The notes under the pieces are model-generated. The model was not told the DNA's origin and did not search any database. It worked only from the letters and a program-made list of their open reading frames with translations. The translations under genes were made by a program, and so were the position numbers. A stretch of DNA of 64,000 nt from positions 3,791,627 through 3,855,626 of the forward strand of contig OX638348.1 of NCBI GenBank assembly GCA_951813085.1. Reading direction: 5' to 3'. Shown one piece after another: positions 1 to 9,633 of the stretch (within the stretch, counting starts at the first letter, position 1; every line of letters begins with the position of its first letter). This DNA is from an uncultured Opitutaceae bacterium (GTDB lineage: Bacteria > Verrucomicrobiota > Verrucomicrobiia > Opitutales > Opitutaceae).

Positions 1-146
1 GAATCGCCAATAATAGCCCCTTCAAGTACGATAACTCGATGGGGACCATCGAACCCTAGGAAGTCGGTTGGCGAATTTACCACAAGCAGATCGGCGCCCC
101 AAGCAAATGGAGTGAATGCTGCGAAAAGAGCATAGAGGTATTTCAT
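1..146 (-). CDS. Secreted protein, N-terminal part only
   Basis: Only the first 48 codons lie in the window; the gene continues past the left edge. It opens with an ATG at 146 and a Sec-type signal peptide (MKYLYALFAAFTPFAWGA), with cleavage likely after AWGA. The mature start (DLLVVNSPTDF, then RVIVLEGAIIGD) resembles the opening strands of metal-dependent amidohydrolases, where a short beta strand precedes 'I-x-x-G-x-I', but too little is visible to assign a family. It is divergent from the export operon on the other strand. Confidence 0.6.
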   Translation of the reverse strand, partial: MKYLYALFAAFTPFAWGADLLVVNSPTDFLGFDGPHRVIVLEGAIIGD

Positions 147-293
147 AGATTGAGATAGTGTTGATGGCACGCTGTGCAATAACTACGGAATTTCAAGACT
201 GCTCCTGGAAAGATTCAGTCGCTGTTTTTTGAAACCGATGAGGTACTGGTCGCGTTGTCTCAACAGATCCCCATCCCAGTCTCGGTCAAAAAC

Positions 294-1670
294 ATGCTCC
301 GATCCACAATTTCTATAGTTCTCACTCTCTCAGTTTCACTGGCAGCTGTCGCGCAAGTCAGCCCTTCCGCCCATACGTTGACCCTGCCCGAAGTGATCTC
401 GCTGGCTCTCAACCAGAATCTCGCTCTGCAACGATCCGAGATCCAGGTTCAGCTCCGCGAGAACGATGTGATATCGCAAGAGGCCAACTTCGGCCTGAAT
501 CTCACCGGATCTGCGGGCGCGACAACACGCTACTCCGGGGACGGGCGCAGTCCAGTATCGGACTCCGGCTCCTTTTCCGACTCGGCTAACGCCAGCCTGA
601 ATTCGTCGTTGATCCTTTACAGTGGTGAAGAGCGCAAGGCATCCCTCGAGCAAGCGAAGTCGAGCTTGGAGGCGAGCGTCAGGGATTTCGACCGTTCGCA
701 GCAACAAATCCTCTTTCAATCCGTCGCCCGATACCTAGAGGCAGTGCTTCGTTTGAAGGAGATCGATATCCAAGCCGAAGAGCTGGCCACGCGAGCTGAG
801 AATCTCGAACGAATCGAGTTCGACTATGAGAACGAGATCCGAATATTGGCTGACGTTCAGCGCCAGAAAGCGCTGGTCGCCGATAGCGAGCGGCGCCTCG
901 CTGAGGCGAAGCGAGCGTACCAAAATAGTCTATACTTGTTGAAAGATCTATTGCTGATTCCTCCTCGGGACGAGATTGCCTTGAATCTCGACGAGAGCTC
1001 ATGGTTGGAGCCGGAAAATATTCCGGACCCTTCTATTCAGGAATCGCTAGCCCGGGTTTTCGAGAGACCCGATCTGCTTGCCCAGCAATTTCGATTGGAT
1101 GCCTCTGAGCAAAACATACGCGTGGCGCGTTCAGGGAAGAAATTGACCGTGTCTGCCTCCGCTAACCTGCGCACCAGCTATTCCAGCAACAATGTATTCG
1201 GCAATTTCGGCGAGCAGTTCTTCGAAAACCAGCCGGACGTATCCGGTGGGTTTTCCGTGTCCCTCCCCATTTTCGATCGGCGCCGTACCGAAACAGCAAT
1301 CACTCGAGCCCGCTTGCAGCACGACCAAGAAACGCTTGGCCTAAAAGATTTGGAGCAGGTTGCGGAAACCGACCTGCGATTGGCGGTCCTGAACTTCAAC
1401 ACTTCTAAGCTTCAATTGAATTCGTCGGTTGAGCTGCTCGAGTCGGCAGAGATCGCTCTAGAAGCCGAGCAGGTCCGCTACGACGCCGGCGCTGCCACTT
1501 TGCTTGACGTAACGACGCTTCAGTCCACGCGACTTGATGCGGCGGTTTCCGTAGAAGAGTCTCGATTCGATCTATTCGTCAACCGACTCGATATCGCCTT
1601 TCAAGACGGAAGTATAGAAGCCTTCCTACTCGAACAGCTAAATGCTAATATTCCCGAATTGAACCCATAG
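294..1670 (+). CDS. TolC-family outer membrane efflux protein
   Basis: A TolC/OEP-family protein forms a trimeric outer-membrane channel tunnel that receives substrate from an inner-membrane pump. From ATG 294 the product is about 458 aa, starting with a signal peptide (MLRSTISIVLTLSVSLAAVA). A TTG 39 bases upstream would add 13 residues in front of the signal and is less likely. The body is largely alpha-helical with two OEP repeats. Each has the typical long-helix pattern and a beta-strand stretch (GSAGATTRYSGDG; ASANLRTSYSSN). Near the end of repeat 2, 'RYDAGAATLLDVTTLQ' is the family's conserved turn. The adaptor gene follows after 2 bases, so this is the first gene of a tripartite export operon. 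Substrate unknown. Confidence 0.9.
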   Translation: MLRSTISIVLTLSVSLAAVAQVSPSAHTLTLPEVISLALNQNLALQRSEIQVQLRENDVISQEANFGLNLTGSAGATTRYSGDGRSPVSDSGSFSDSANASLNSSLILYSGEERKASLEQAKSSLEASVRDFDRSQQQILFQSVARYLEAVLRLKEIDIQAEELATRAENLERIEFDYENEIRILADVQRQKALVADSERRLAEAKRAYQNSLYLLKDLLLIPPRDEIALNLDESSWLEPENIPDPSIQESLARVFERPDLLAQQFRLDASEQNIRVARSGKKLTVSASANLRTSYSSNNVFGNFGEQFFENQPDVSGGFSVSLPIFDRRRTETAITRARLQHDQETLGLKDLEQVAETDLRLAVLNFNTSKLQLNSSVELLESAEIALEAEQVRYDAGAATLLDVTTLQSTRLDAAVSVEESRFDLFVNRLDIAFQDGSIEAFLLEQLNANIPELNP

Positions 1671-1672
1671 CC

Positions 1673-3058
1673 ATGAAGACAAAACTGATTCTCATTATAT
1701 TGATTCTTGGAGCCCTAGGATACGCCGGTTACAGCTACTTGGGAGAGGAAGAGGATAGCGACGCGAATACGCCCGTATACAATTTCGCCAAAATCGAGCG
1801 AAAGACGATTCAAAATATGGTCTCCTCGACGGGGACCCTGGCTGCTCGAGAGCTCGTAGAGATCGGTTCACAGGTTTCTGGGACGATCGAAGATGTGTAT
1901 GCGGACTTTAATGACAATGTTGAAGCGGGTCAATTAGTCGCGTTGGTCGATCCATCGGTACTGGATGCGCAGGTCAAAAGCTCGGAAGCGGATTTGCTGC
2001 GGCAGAAAGCGAACTTAAAAAAAGCGAAAATCGACTATGAACGCTTCAAGCCTGTAAATGAGAAAGGTTACCTTTCAGGAAAGGATTTTCTAGGCTACGA
2101 GATCGCTCTTCAGACGGCCGAGGCCAATGTGATTGGCGCGGAAGCGTCGCTTGAGCGAATCAAGCGCAGTCGCAGCTTCGCTGAGATCCGCGCGCCGATT
2201 AGCGGAGTGATCATCGATCGGCAAGTGGAGAAGGGGCAAACCGTAGCGACGAGCTTCAACACTCCTCGGCTTTTCATTATCGCTGAAGATCTTGGACTCA
2301 TGGAGATTCTGGCCAACGTTGACGAGAGCGATATCGGTCAAATCGAAACAGATCAAGAGGTTCGTTTCACGGTGGCAGCGTATCCGGAACGCAACTTCAC
2401 GGGTAGAGTGACCGAGATTCGTCTGCAGCCGCAAGTTGTGCAGAACGTGGTCAACTATACGGTTGTCGTTGAAACCGAAAACCCGAGACGCTTGCTGCTT
2501 CCCGGGATGACGGCGACCTTGGATTTCGTTGTGGAAGAAGTGGAGAATGTAGTCTCGGTCCCCGCTTCGGCTTTAAGTTTGAAAATGGATGACGCTATGA
2601 TGGCTAAGATGCAGGAGCGTCGCGAGGAAATGATGGCCCAGCGTCAGGCCGCAGGTGGCGGCGAAGGGCGCCAACGCGGTCAAGGAGGCGAACTTGGCGG
2701 AGGCGGCGGAGAGCGTCGTCAGCGCGGCGCCGGTGGATTTGGCGCCGGTGGATTCGGTGGCGGCGGCGCTGTGGGCGGCGGTCGCGGAGGCGCTGGTGGT
2801 GGTCGGCGAAACATTGCCACGCTTTGGTATTTGGATGATGGGGGAGAGTTGCAATTGCTTCCCGTACGCACGGGAGTTAGCGATGGCTTGTCCACGGAAG
2901 TTATGCCAATCCAGGAGGGTGAGATTGAAGAAGGCCTGGAGATCATTTCCAAGGTATTGACGCCTTCTACGAATTCGCAACCGGAGCAACGATTTGGCGG
3001 TCGCGGTGGAGGAATCGGCGGATTCGGCGGCGGCGGAGGAGGTCGCGGTCGTTTCTAG
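1673..3058 (+). CDS. MacA/HlyD-like periplasmic adaptor subunit
   Basis: Membrane-fusion protein linking the MacB-like transporter to the TolC-like channel. It has an N-terminal membrane anchor (MKTKLILIILILGALGYAGY), then a lipoyl half-motif (LVEIGSQVSGTIEDV), an alpha-helical hairpin of about 90 residues, the second lipoyl half (AEIRAPISGVIIDRQVEKG) and a beta-barrel domain. Unusual are two glycine/arginine-rich low-complexity stretches: one near residues 325-380 inside the membrane-proximal domain and one forming the last 20 residues. The domain resumes in between (IATLWYLDDGGELQLLPVRTG), so the insert is in frame within the fold. The gene lies 2 bases after the TolC-like gene and 21 bases before the ATPase gene. 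Confidence 0.88.
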   Translation: MKTKLILIILILGALGYAGYSYLGEEEDSDANTPVYNFAKIERKTIQNMVSSTGTLAARELVEIGSQVSGTIEDVYADFNDNVEAGQLVALVDPSVLDAQVKSSEADLLRQKANLKKAKIDYERFKPVNEKGYLSGKDFLGYEIALQTAEANVIGAEASLERIKRSRSFAEIRAPISGVIIDRQVEKGQTVATSFNTPRLFIIAEDLGLMEILANVDESDIGQIETDQEVRFTVAAYPERNFTGRVTEIRLQPQVVQNVVNYTVVVETENPRRLLLPGMTATLDFVVEEVENVVSVPASALSLKMDDAMMAKMQERREEMMAQRQAAGGGEGRQRGQGGELGGGGGERRQRGAGGFGAGGFGGGGAVGGGRGGAGGGRRNIATLWYLDDGGELQLLPVRTGVSDGLSTEVMPIQEGEIEEGLEIISKVLTPSTNSQPEQRFGGRGGGIGGFGGGGGGRGRF

Positions 3059-3079
3059 GAATGCCTAATTGAGCAACCA

Positions 3080-3820
3080 ATGCCTGAAGTAATACAGACG
3101 TTCGATTTGAAGAAAACCTATGAGCTGGCTGAGCCGGTTCATGCGCTCAGGGGCGTGAACCTAACGATCAGTCCTGGCGAGTTCGTGAGCATCATGGGAG
3201 CGTCCGGATCGGGGAAATCGACTTTCATGAACATCATTGGCTGCTTGGATAAGCCATCCGAAGGAACGTATCATCTCGATGGCTTGCCGGTGGACTCGCT
3301 TTCCCGCAATGAGCTCGCTGAGATTCGAAACGAGAAGATCGGTTTCGTCTTTCAAGGGTTCAATCTACTCTCGCGGACATCCGCGCTCGAAAACGTGGAA
3401 CTCCCGCTCGTGTACCAGCGCAAGAATTCGAAGGTGAAGCCGAAGGTAAAGGCGGCGGAATGCTTGAAGCGCGTCGGGCTAGCGGATCGCATGGATCACC
3501 ATACGCAGCAACTTTCAGGGGGTCAGCAGCAACGGGTCGCGGTGGCGCGCGCGCTCGTAAACGATCCGGCCCTCATTCTGGCAGACGAACCGACGGGTAA
3601 TTTGGACTCGAGAACATCGCTGGATTTGATGGGGCTCTTTCAGGAGCTGAACGATCAGGGAATTACTATCGTGCTCGTTACCCATGAGCCAGAAATCGCG
3701 AAATTCACCAAACGCGTAGTGGAAATGCGGGATGGTCTCGTTGTGCGAGATAGTGAAATCGAGGATCGAGGTGATGCCAGGAAGGAACTCGAGGAATTCT
3801 CGGGAGTGATTGGACTTTAA
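3080..3820 (+). CDS. MacB/LolD-type ABC transporter ATPase
   Basis: ATPase of 246 aa powering the MacB-like pump. All ABC motifs are present: Walker A GASGSGKST near residue 39, Q-loop (FVFQGFNLL), signature LSGGQQQRV, Walker B LILADEPTGNLD and switch histidine (LVTHEP). The 'NLDSRTS' D-loop is typical of the MacB/LolD/FtsE group. Unlike E. coli MacB, where ATPase and permease are fused, here the permease is a separate downstream gene 27 bases away. Role inferred from the tripartite operon: export of a peptide, glycolipid or small molecule. Confidence 0.93.
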   Translation: MPEVIQTFDLKKTYELAEPVHALRGVNLTISPGEFVSIMGASGSGKSTFMNIIGCLDKPSEGTYHLDGLPVDSLSRNELAEIRNEKIGFVFQGFNLLSRTSALENVELPLVYQRKNSKVKPKVKAAECLKRVGLADRMDHHTQQLSGGQQQRVAVARALVNDPALILADEPTGNLDSRTSLDLMGLFQELNDQGITIVLVTHEPEIAKFTKRVVEMRDGLVVRDSEIEDRGDARKELEEFSGVIGL

Positions 3821-3847
3821 AAAACGTAGATTTAGCCTCAATGGACG

Positions 3848-5068
3848 ATGAAAATATTTAAGCTCTTAGCGATAGCCCAAAGCAGTCTCTTGAAAAATCG
3901 GACCCGTAGTATCCTAACGATGCTCGGTATCATTATCGGTGTCGGAGCGGTAATCGTCATGCGAGCGATCGGGGACGGCGCGCAACAAAATATCGAGGAG
4001 CGTATCAATTCCCTAGGTACAAACTTGCTGATGGTGCGTTCTAGCTCCAATTCATATGGAGGCGTCCGCCGTGGAGCGGGTAGCTCGCGAACCTTATTCA
4101 TCAAAGACGTCGATATCATTCGCGAGCAATGCTCGCTGGTGTCTGCCGTTTCCGGTATTGTAAACGTGAGCGGTCAAATTATCGGTGGCGGTACGAATTG
4201 GGCGTCGCAAGTCCAGGGCGTAGGGCCTGAGTATCTCGAGATCAAGAGCTGGGAAATCGAGGATGGTGTCATGTTCACAGAACGTGACATGAGAGCGAAA
4301 ACCAAGGTGGCAGTTCTGGGTGCCTCAGTGGTTGAAAATATGTACGGTGGTGTGAACCCCATTGGGCAAACAGTGCGAATACAGCAAACGCCTTTTAAGA
4401 TAATTGGAGTCTTGGAGGCTAAGGGTCAGGGATCCGGCGGTCAGGACCAGGACGACGTTGTTCTGGTACCGCTGACATCCGCGGCATTCCGCTTGCGCGG
4501 AGATTCTCGATACGTGAGCCAAATATACGCGAGCGCGGTAACGGTGGAAATGATGGATGCTGCGAAGGAGGAGATGACCCAGACTTTGCGGCAAGCCCAT
4601 AAGCTCATCAATGGGCAGGACGACGATTTCAGCATTCGCAGCCAGTCGGAGTTGACCGAGGCGTTTACGTCAACCACTGAGACGATGACGACGTTCTTGA
4701 CGATCGTCGCTGCGGTTTCGCTGTTGGTAGGAGGCGTGGGAATCATGAACATTATGCTCGTATCCGTGACGGAGCGCACACGCGAAATCGGTATTCGGGT
4801 CGCGGTGGGAGCGCGCAGTACGGATGTGTTGTTTCAATTTCTGATCGAGGCAGTTGTGCTCAGCGTCGCGGGAGGCGCCATCGGCATTGCGGTAGCCTAT
4901 GGAGTCTGCGACATCGTTCAAAACAAGCTCGATATGACGACGATTGTGAAGACCTGGATCATTGCCGTGTCGCTGGGAGTATCTGCGCTCATCGGTATTG
5001 TATTTGGGCTCTATCCCGCTTTCATGGCATCACGTTTGGATCCTATTGACGCCTTGCGTCACGAGTAA
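3848..5068 (+). CDS. MacB-like FtsX-type ABC permease
   Basis: Inner-membrane permease of 406 aa with MacB topology. One N-terminal transmembrane segment (ILTMLGIIIGVGAVIVM) is followed by a large periplasmic MacB_PCD domain (residues ~45-270). The FtsX domain with three transmembrane segments comes last. The diagnostic mechanotransmission region 'GGVGIMNIMLVSVTERTREIGIRVAVGAR' is present around residues 295-325, split here only for description. The C-terminus (YPAFMASRLDPIDALRHE) is the usual MacB ending. It is the last gene of the TolC-adaptor-ATPase-permease operon. About 150 bases with no clear gene separate it from the first sulfatase. Confidence 0.92.
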   Translation: MKIFKLLAIAQSSLLKNRTRSILTMLGIIIGVGAVIVMRAIGDGAQQNIEERINSLGTNLLMVRSSSNSYGGVRRGAGSSRTLFIKDVDIIREQCSLVSAVSGIVNVSGQIIGGGTNWASQVQGVGPEYLEIKSWEIEDGVMFTERDMRAKTKVAVLGASVVENMYGGVNPIGQTVRIQQTPFKIIGVLEAKGQGSGGQDQDDVVLVPLTSAAFRLRGDSRYVSQIYASAVTVEMMDAAKEEMTQTLRQAHKLINGQDDDFSIRSQSELTEAFTSTTETMTTFLTIVAAVSLLVGGVGIMNIMLVSVTERTREIGIRVAVGARSTDVLFQFLIEAVVLSVAGGAIGIAVAYGVCDIVQNKLDMTTIVKTWIIAVSLGVSALIGIVFGLYPAFMASRLDPIDALRHE

Positions 5069-5214
5069 AGATTCAGATTAGTCCAATATAGAATCTTCCC
5101 GCGGACTCGTTCCTCTTGAGAGGATTCAAGACGGGGAGCATTCACAAATTTGCTCCTGCGATTTGACACGCATGGCGGGTTTGGCGCATTCTTGGCCATC
5201 TCTATACCCCTCCC

Positions 5215-6692
5215 ATGGCCAAAAAACCGAATGTACTCCTTATCTGCGCTGATCACTGGCCAGCATCCCTGCTAGGCTGCGCCGGGCATCCCGCAATCCA
5301 AACCCCGACATTGGATCAGTTGGCGGCCAATGGTACTCGATTTACGAATACGTATTCGGAATGCCCGGTTTGCATACCGGCTCGTCGGACACTTATGACG
5401 GGTACGACGCCACGTACTCATGGGGACCGTGTATTTCAGGAAACTCTGCCCATGCCGGATCTTCCTACTATGGCGGACGCTTTCAAAGCTGCAGGCTATC
5501 AGGCCTACGCAGTCGGCAAGCTGCATGTGTATCCGCAGCGCAATCGCATCGGTTTCGACGATGTGATTCTTGATGAGGAGGGGAGGCAGATTTACGGAGT
5601 GGTCGACGACTACGAATTGTTTTTAGGCGATCAAGGGTACGCAGGACGGTATTTCGAGCACGGGATGAGCAACAACGAATATAGTTATCGACCCTGGTTC
5701 TTGCCCGAAGAGACGCATGCTACGAATTGGGCCGCCAATCAAATGTGTCGCGTAATCAAGCGTAGGGATCCGGATCGGCCCTCGTTCTGGTATTTGTCGT
5801 TCCGGCATCCGCCCTTGTTGCCGCTACAAAGCTACTTAGACCTCTATCGGGACATGGGTGTGGAGGTGGACGCGCCCTACGCTGGCTCCTGGACCCAGGA
5901 GGAAGATCCGTGCTTCAGCCTTCAGGTCGATTTCGATCGGGGGAGCAAATTTACAGATGAGCAGATTCGCGGCTCGCTTTCTACGCTTTGTGCACGCAAA
6001 TCGATCACCAAATACGGGTTGTTATCGGTACGCTGCGAGAAGAAGGCTTACTGGATAACACCATTATCTGCTTTACGTCGGACCATGGGGATATGCTGGG
6101 CAATCACAACATGTGGGCCAAGCGACTCTTCTTCGAGAATTCAGCGGGGGTTCCCATGTTGCTAATGGGAGTGAAAGGGGACAAGCGAGTGGGGCACCAC
6201 CGTGTCGATGATCGACTTGTTGGATGGCAGGACGTGATGCCGACGTTATTGGATCTCGCAGATATCGATATACCGGATACGGTTGATGGTATTTCTATGG
6301 TGGGTGAAGAACGGAGGGAATGGCTGTACGGAGAAGTCGATGAAGGCTTGCGGGCTACGCGCATGTTGCATGATGGAAGATACAAGCTCATATACTATGC
6401 CGTAGGCAATCGACGTTTGCTCTTCGATTTGCAAGAGGATCCCAATGAACTCGTCGACTTGTCCGAGTCTAGAGAGCATGCTGAAATTCTTGGAAGACTG
6501 ACGGACCTCCTTATTGGAGAATTGTATGGAGAAGACGAAAAATGGCTTCAAAACGGCGCGTTAGTGGGCTTGCCAAATCAGTCCTATAAGCCAGGTCCGA
6601 ATCGGGGGCTTACGAGTCAGCGTGGAGCGCATTGGCCGCCTCCTCCTGCTTCGAATATGCCTCAAATCGAATGGTATTCAGCGGATGATTAG
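5215..6692 (+). pseudogene. Type I sulfatase, split by one frameshift
   Basis: A type I sulfatase without a signal peptide (MAKKPNVLLICADHWPASLLG), so probably cytoplasmic, like choline-sulfatase or phosphonate monoester hydrolase relatives. The formylglycine motif C-x-P-x-R is CIPAR with Cys53. Metal-site 'CADHW' near the start and 'TSDHGDMLGNH' in the second half are present. The first frame runs from 5215 and the second is needed from about 5991 (TQIDHQIRVV). The switch lies at 5986-5991, where 'ctttgtgc' would need one extra base or loss of a TG. The two halves join into a sensible ~490-aa protein, so either the gene was inactivated recently or this is an indel error. First of four clustered sulfatases. 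Confidence 0.8.
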
Positions 6693-6841
6693 CGCGTACA
6701 GTCGGAATTTTATGGCGGATGCATTAAGCAATAACGGGCTCTGGACGTCCTAGCTGTTTGCTCCATTGTCGTTCATTGTTGATCATCGCTGCAGATACTC
6801 TATTGATTCATAGCCCTGTCTGACTGATTCGTTTAGCCCCA

Positions 6842-8545
6842 GTGAAAATGAAAACGTATTTTTCGCCCCTATATTTTGTATTGATTATTCTGATCTCAGG
6901 TTGCGGGATCGATACCAAGCAGAAATCTGCAAAATCGCCTCCCAACATTATTCTCATCATGGGGGATGACATGGGTTATTCAGACATTGGTTGCTATGGG
7001 AGCGAAATCAACACACCCGTCTTGGATTCGTTGGCGGAAGGTGGGGTTCGCTATACGCAATTCTACAATGCCGCCCGTTGCTGTCCCACGAGAGCATCCT
7101 TGCTAACAGGGCTCCACCCGCAACAGGCAGGGGTCGGGCACATGGTGAACGATCGGGGTACGCCCGCCTTCCAAGGCGATCTTAGCGAGAACTCAGTCAC
7201 TATCGCAGAAGCCCTCAAAAGCGCTGGCTATTCGACCTTCCTTTCCGGAAAGTGGCATGTGACGCCCTACGTCATCGAAAATCCCGACAAGAAAAATTGG
7301 CCGCGCCAAAGGGGCTTCGACAAGTTTTTCGGCATGATTTCGGGAGCAGGGAGCTTGTTCGATCCACGCTCATTAGCGGAAGACAACGAGTACGTTGCCC
7401 CAAGAGAAGGGTTTTATTGTACGACGGATTTCACGAATTACGCTATTGAATGTATCGAGGAACGTAATACGGATAAGCCATTCTTTCTCTATTTGTCTTA
7501 CACTGCAGCCCATTGGCCGATGCATGCGTCTGCTGAGGCGATCGCTAAGTACAAAGGCAAGTACGACGCGGGATGGGACGCATTGCGTGCCGAGCGGTAC
7601 GAGAGGATGAAACAGATGGGTCTCATTGATCCTAGTTGGGAAATGACCCCCCGCGATCCAGGTGTAAGGGCTTGGTCTGACGACATACCGGATCGAGATT
7701 GGGAGTTGGCGAATATGGAGACCTACGCAGCCATGGTTGAGCTTATGGACGAAGGGATTGGTCAAGTCGTCGATTCTCTCAAATCGGAAGGAATCTACGA
7801 GAATACCTTGATCCTATTCCTCCAGGACAACGGAGCCTGCGCCGAGGAACTTGATTGGTTGGACCCTCAACCCGATGCGGAAGACCTGATGCCGATGAAG
7901 CCAGGAGAGATTCAGACCCTTATGGTGCCAACGATTACGCGCGACGGAAAGCCGGTCACCCTAATGAAGGATGGTTGGCCGGGCCCGCCCGAGAGCTATA
8001 CGGCCTATGGCCTCGACTGGGCGAACGCGAGCAACACTCCGTTTCGGGAATACAAGCATTGGGTTCATGAGGGAGGAATCGCAACGCCATTGATCGCTCA
8101 TTGGCCTGAAGGGATTACAAGGACAGGGGGCTTTAGAACGGATCCCTCCCATTTGATCGATATCATGACAACGTGCGTTGATGTAGCAGCGGCAGTGTAT
8201 CCAGAGGTCTATAACGGAAACGCGATCCTTCCAATGGAAGGAAAGAGCCTAGTGCCTACATTCGGTGATCAAGCGATTGATAGAGAAGCGCTTTACTGGG
8301 AACACGAAGGCAATCGCGCCGTGAGGATGGGAAAATGGAAGCTGGTTTCCAGAGCCGATACGGATAGTTTTATTTGGGATCAGGTGGCGGCGCTAGATCA
8401 ATCGAGTTGGGAGCTCTTCGATATGGAGAATGACCGTACGGAAATGGAGGACCTCTCGTCGAAGCAACCCGATCTCGTCCGGCAGATGGCATCGATGTGG
8501 ATGGACTGGGCGAAGCGGACCGGCGCTGTGCCGAGGCCCAACTAG
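6842..8545 (+). CDS. Lipoprotein arylsulfatase (type I sulfatase)
   Basis: Sulfatase of 567 aa that probably hydrolyses sulfate esters on polysaccharides outside the cytoplasm. The N-terminus is a lipoprotein signal (FVLIILISGC, lipobox Cys21). The formylglycine motif is C80-C-P-T-R followed by ASLLTG. Metal-binding 'MGDDMGY' and the second Asp/Asn site 'LFLQDNGACAEELDW' are present, the latter with the long insertion typical of large arylsulfatases (S1_4-like). GTG 6842 and ATG 6848 (two codons later) are both possible starts. Its closest relative in the window by pattern is the partial sulfatase at the right edge (GWEKMRE..RYQR / GGCAEEPGGRDP), suggesting paralogues. Confidence 0.93.
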   Translation: MKMKTYFSPLYFVLIILISGCGIDTKQKSAKSPPNIILIMGDDMGYSDIGCYGSEINTPVLDSLAEGGVRYTQFYNAARCCPTRASLLTGLHPQQAGVGHMVNDRGTPAFQGDLSENSVTIAEALKSAGYSTFLSGKWHVTPYVIENPDKKNWPRQRGFDKFFGMISGAGSLFDPRSLAEDNEYVAPREGFYCTTDFTNYAIECIEERNTDKPFFLYLSYTAAHWPMHASAEAIAKYKGKYDAGWDALRAERYERMKQMGLIDPSWEMTPRDPGVRAWSDDIPDRDWELANMETYAAMVELMDEGIGQVVDSLKSEGIYENTLILFLQDNGACAEELDWLDPQPDAEDLMPMKPGEIQTLMVPTITRDGKPVTLMKDGWPGPPESYTAYGLDWANASNTPFREYKHWVHEGGIATPLIAHWPEGITRTGGFRTDPSHLIDIMTTCVDVAAAVYPEVYNGNAILPMEGKSLVPTFGDQAIDREALYWEHEGNRAVRMGKWKLVSRADTDSFIWDQVAALDQSSWELFDMENDRTEMEDLSSKQPDLVRQMASMWMDWAKRTGAVPRPN

Positions 8546-8575
8546 CTGGTCGCTGCGTTCGAATGTCCCGGAAGG

Positions 8576-9430
8576 CTACTTCAGGTAATTTGCGTTCAGC
8601 TTGCCGCAGGCCCAGAGCAGCCCACGCGTAACGAGGTCGAGGTAGCGATCGTCGGCGACGGTTTCGTCGTAGTGGCCGATCGTTGTGCTGAAAACGCGCG
8701 TTCCATGATAGTCATTGGTCCAGACGACAACGGCTTCCGCGTCTTTGGCAGGGTTGACCTTTCCGGTTTTCAGCTTCCGCTCGGGCTGGTGCTGGAATCC
8801 GGAGGCAAGCGCCTTGGCGGTGGGAAAGATTTGAACATTATTGTACAGTTCTTCGTTCGCGGTCGCCCAATCTTGCAGATCCTTGGTGACTGCGTGCTTT
8901 GTATTCGTAAAGCTGATAGCGATCGGTTGCTTCGGACCGTGGCCACTTGATTGAATTCCTAGATAGTCGAACCAGAGGCTGTTGTCGGTACCCGGAGAGG
9001 AAGGTTCTCTGTGATTGCCGACGCGATAGCTGTGCATGGCGCAATGGAGATTGACTCCTGCTACGCCGTTCTGGTGTGGGGCAAGAACTTCCTTGATGGT
9101 CGCTACGTCCGCCATTGCAGCTGCGCATTCGTCATGAATGATGACATCATAATCTTTAGCGTAGTTGGGATTGCCGTATATGGGTAAGGGAGGATTAGTC
9201 GTCTTGTCGTCCGTATGCACTTGATCCACGATGACATTGGCGCGGGCTTCTATTCCCTTCTTCAGAATGTTCTTCTGTGTGGCGTAGGCGTGGCAGCAGC
9301 CACCGGTGATTAGCAACGCTTTGAGGGGCTTGGACTGCGTTTGCGACTGAGCGGGGGCAAGAGCGGTAAACGCGATCGCCAGCAGAGCGATCAGCTTTGT
9401 GGGGAGGATTGGGATTAGGTTGTGTTTCAT
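8576..9430 (-). CDS. ThuA-like domain secreted protein
   Basis: Protein of 284 aa with a signal peptide (LIPILPTKLIALLAIAFTALAPAQSQ) and a ThuA-type domain related to class I glutamine amidotransferases. Visible marks are 'KALLITGGCCHAYATQKNIL' at the start of the fold, 'YDVIIHDECAAAM' and the late 'PVVWTNDYHGTRVFSTTIGH'-like region, where the W-x-x-x-x-G-x-R-V-F pattern is characteristic. ThuA proteins are common in sugar-utilisation clusters of PVC bacteria, but their reaction is mostly unknown. It lies convergent with the upstream sulfatase and divergent from the next one, consistent with a carbohydrate locus. Confidence 0.85.
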   Translation of the reverse strand: MKHNLIPILPTKLIALLAIAFTALAPAQSQTQSKPLKALLITGGCCHAYATQKNILKKGIEARANVIVDQVHTDDKTTNPPLPIYGNPNYAKDYDVIIHDECAAAMADVATIKEVLAPHQNGVAGVNLHCAMHSYRVGNHREPSSPGTDNSLWFDYLGIQSSGHGPKQPIAISFTNTKHAVTKDLQDWATANEELYNNVQIFPTAKALASGFQHQPERKLKTGKVNPAKDAEAVVVWTNDYHGTRVFSTTIGHYDETVADDRYLDLVTRGLLWACGKLNANYLK

Positions 9431-9633
9431 TGGGTTACCTTAGATTACCTGCGAAGGGCGCAATAAGGACAAGAGCTAATTCAAGGATTCTATAAAGTAC
9501 ACATAAAGGATGAATTACGATAGATCTTATGTCGAGAATTGAAAGGTCGCTACTGTATTGTAGGGTGATGCACTTTCAATTCACGAGCTGCAAGGTTGCG
9601 TAGGGGACTGATGTTCCCAGATTGTTAGTCGAG

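Noticed and set aside
5090..5130. Possible terminator after the export operon
   Set aside because: Only a weak CCTCTTGAGAGG-like stem without a T-tract.
9622..9633. TTG as start of the third sulfatase
   Set aside because: ATG 9634 directly precedes the signal peptide; the four extra residues add nothing.
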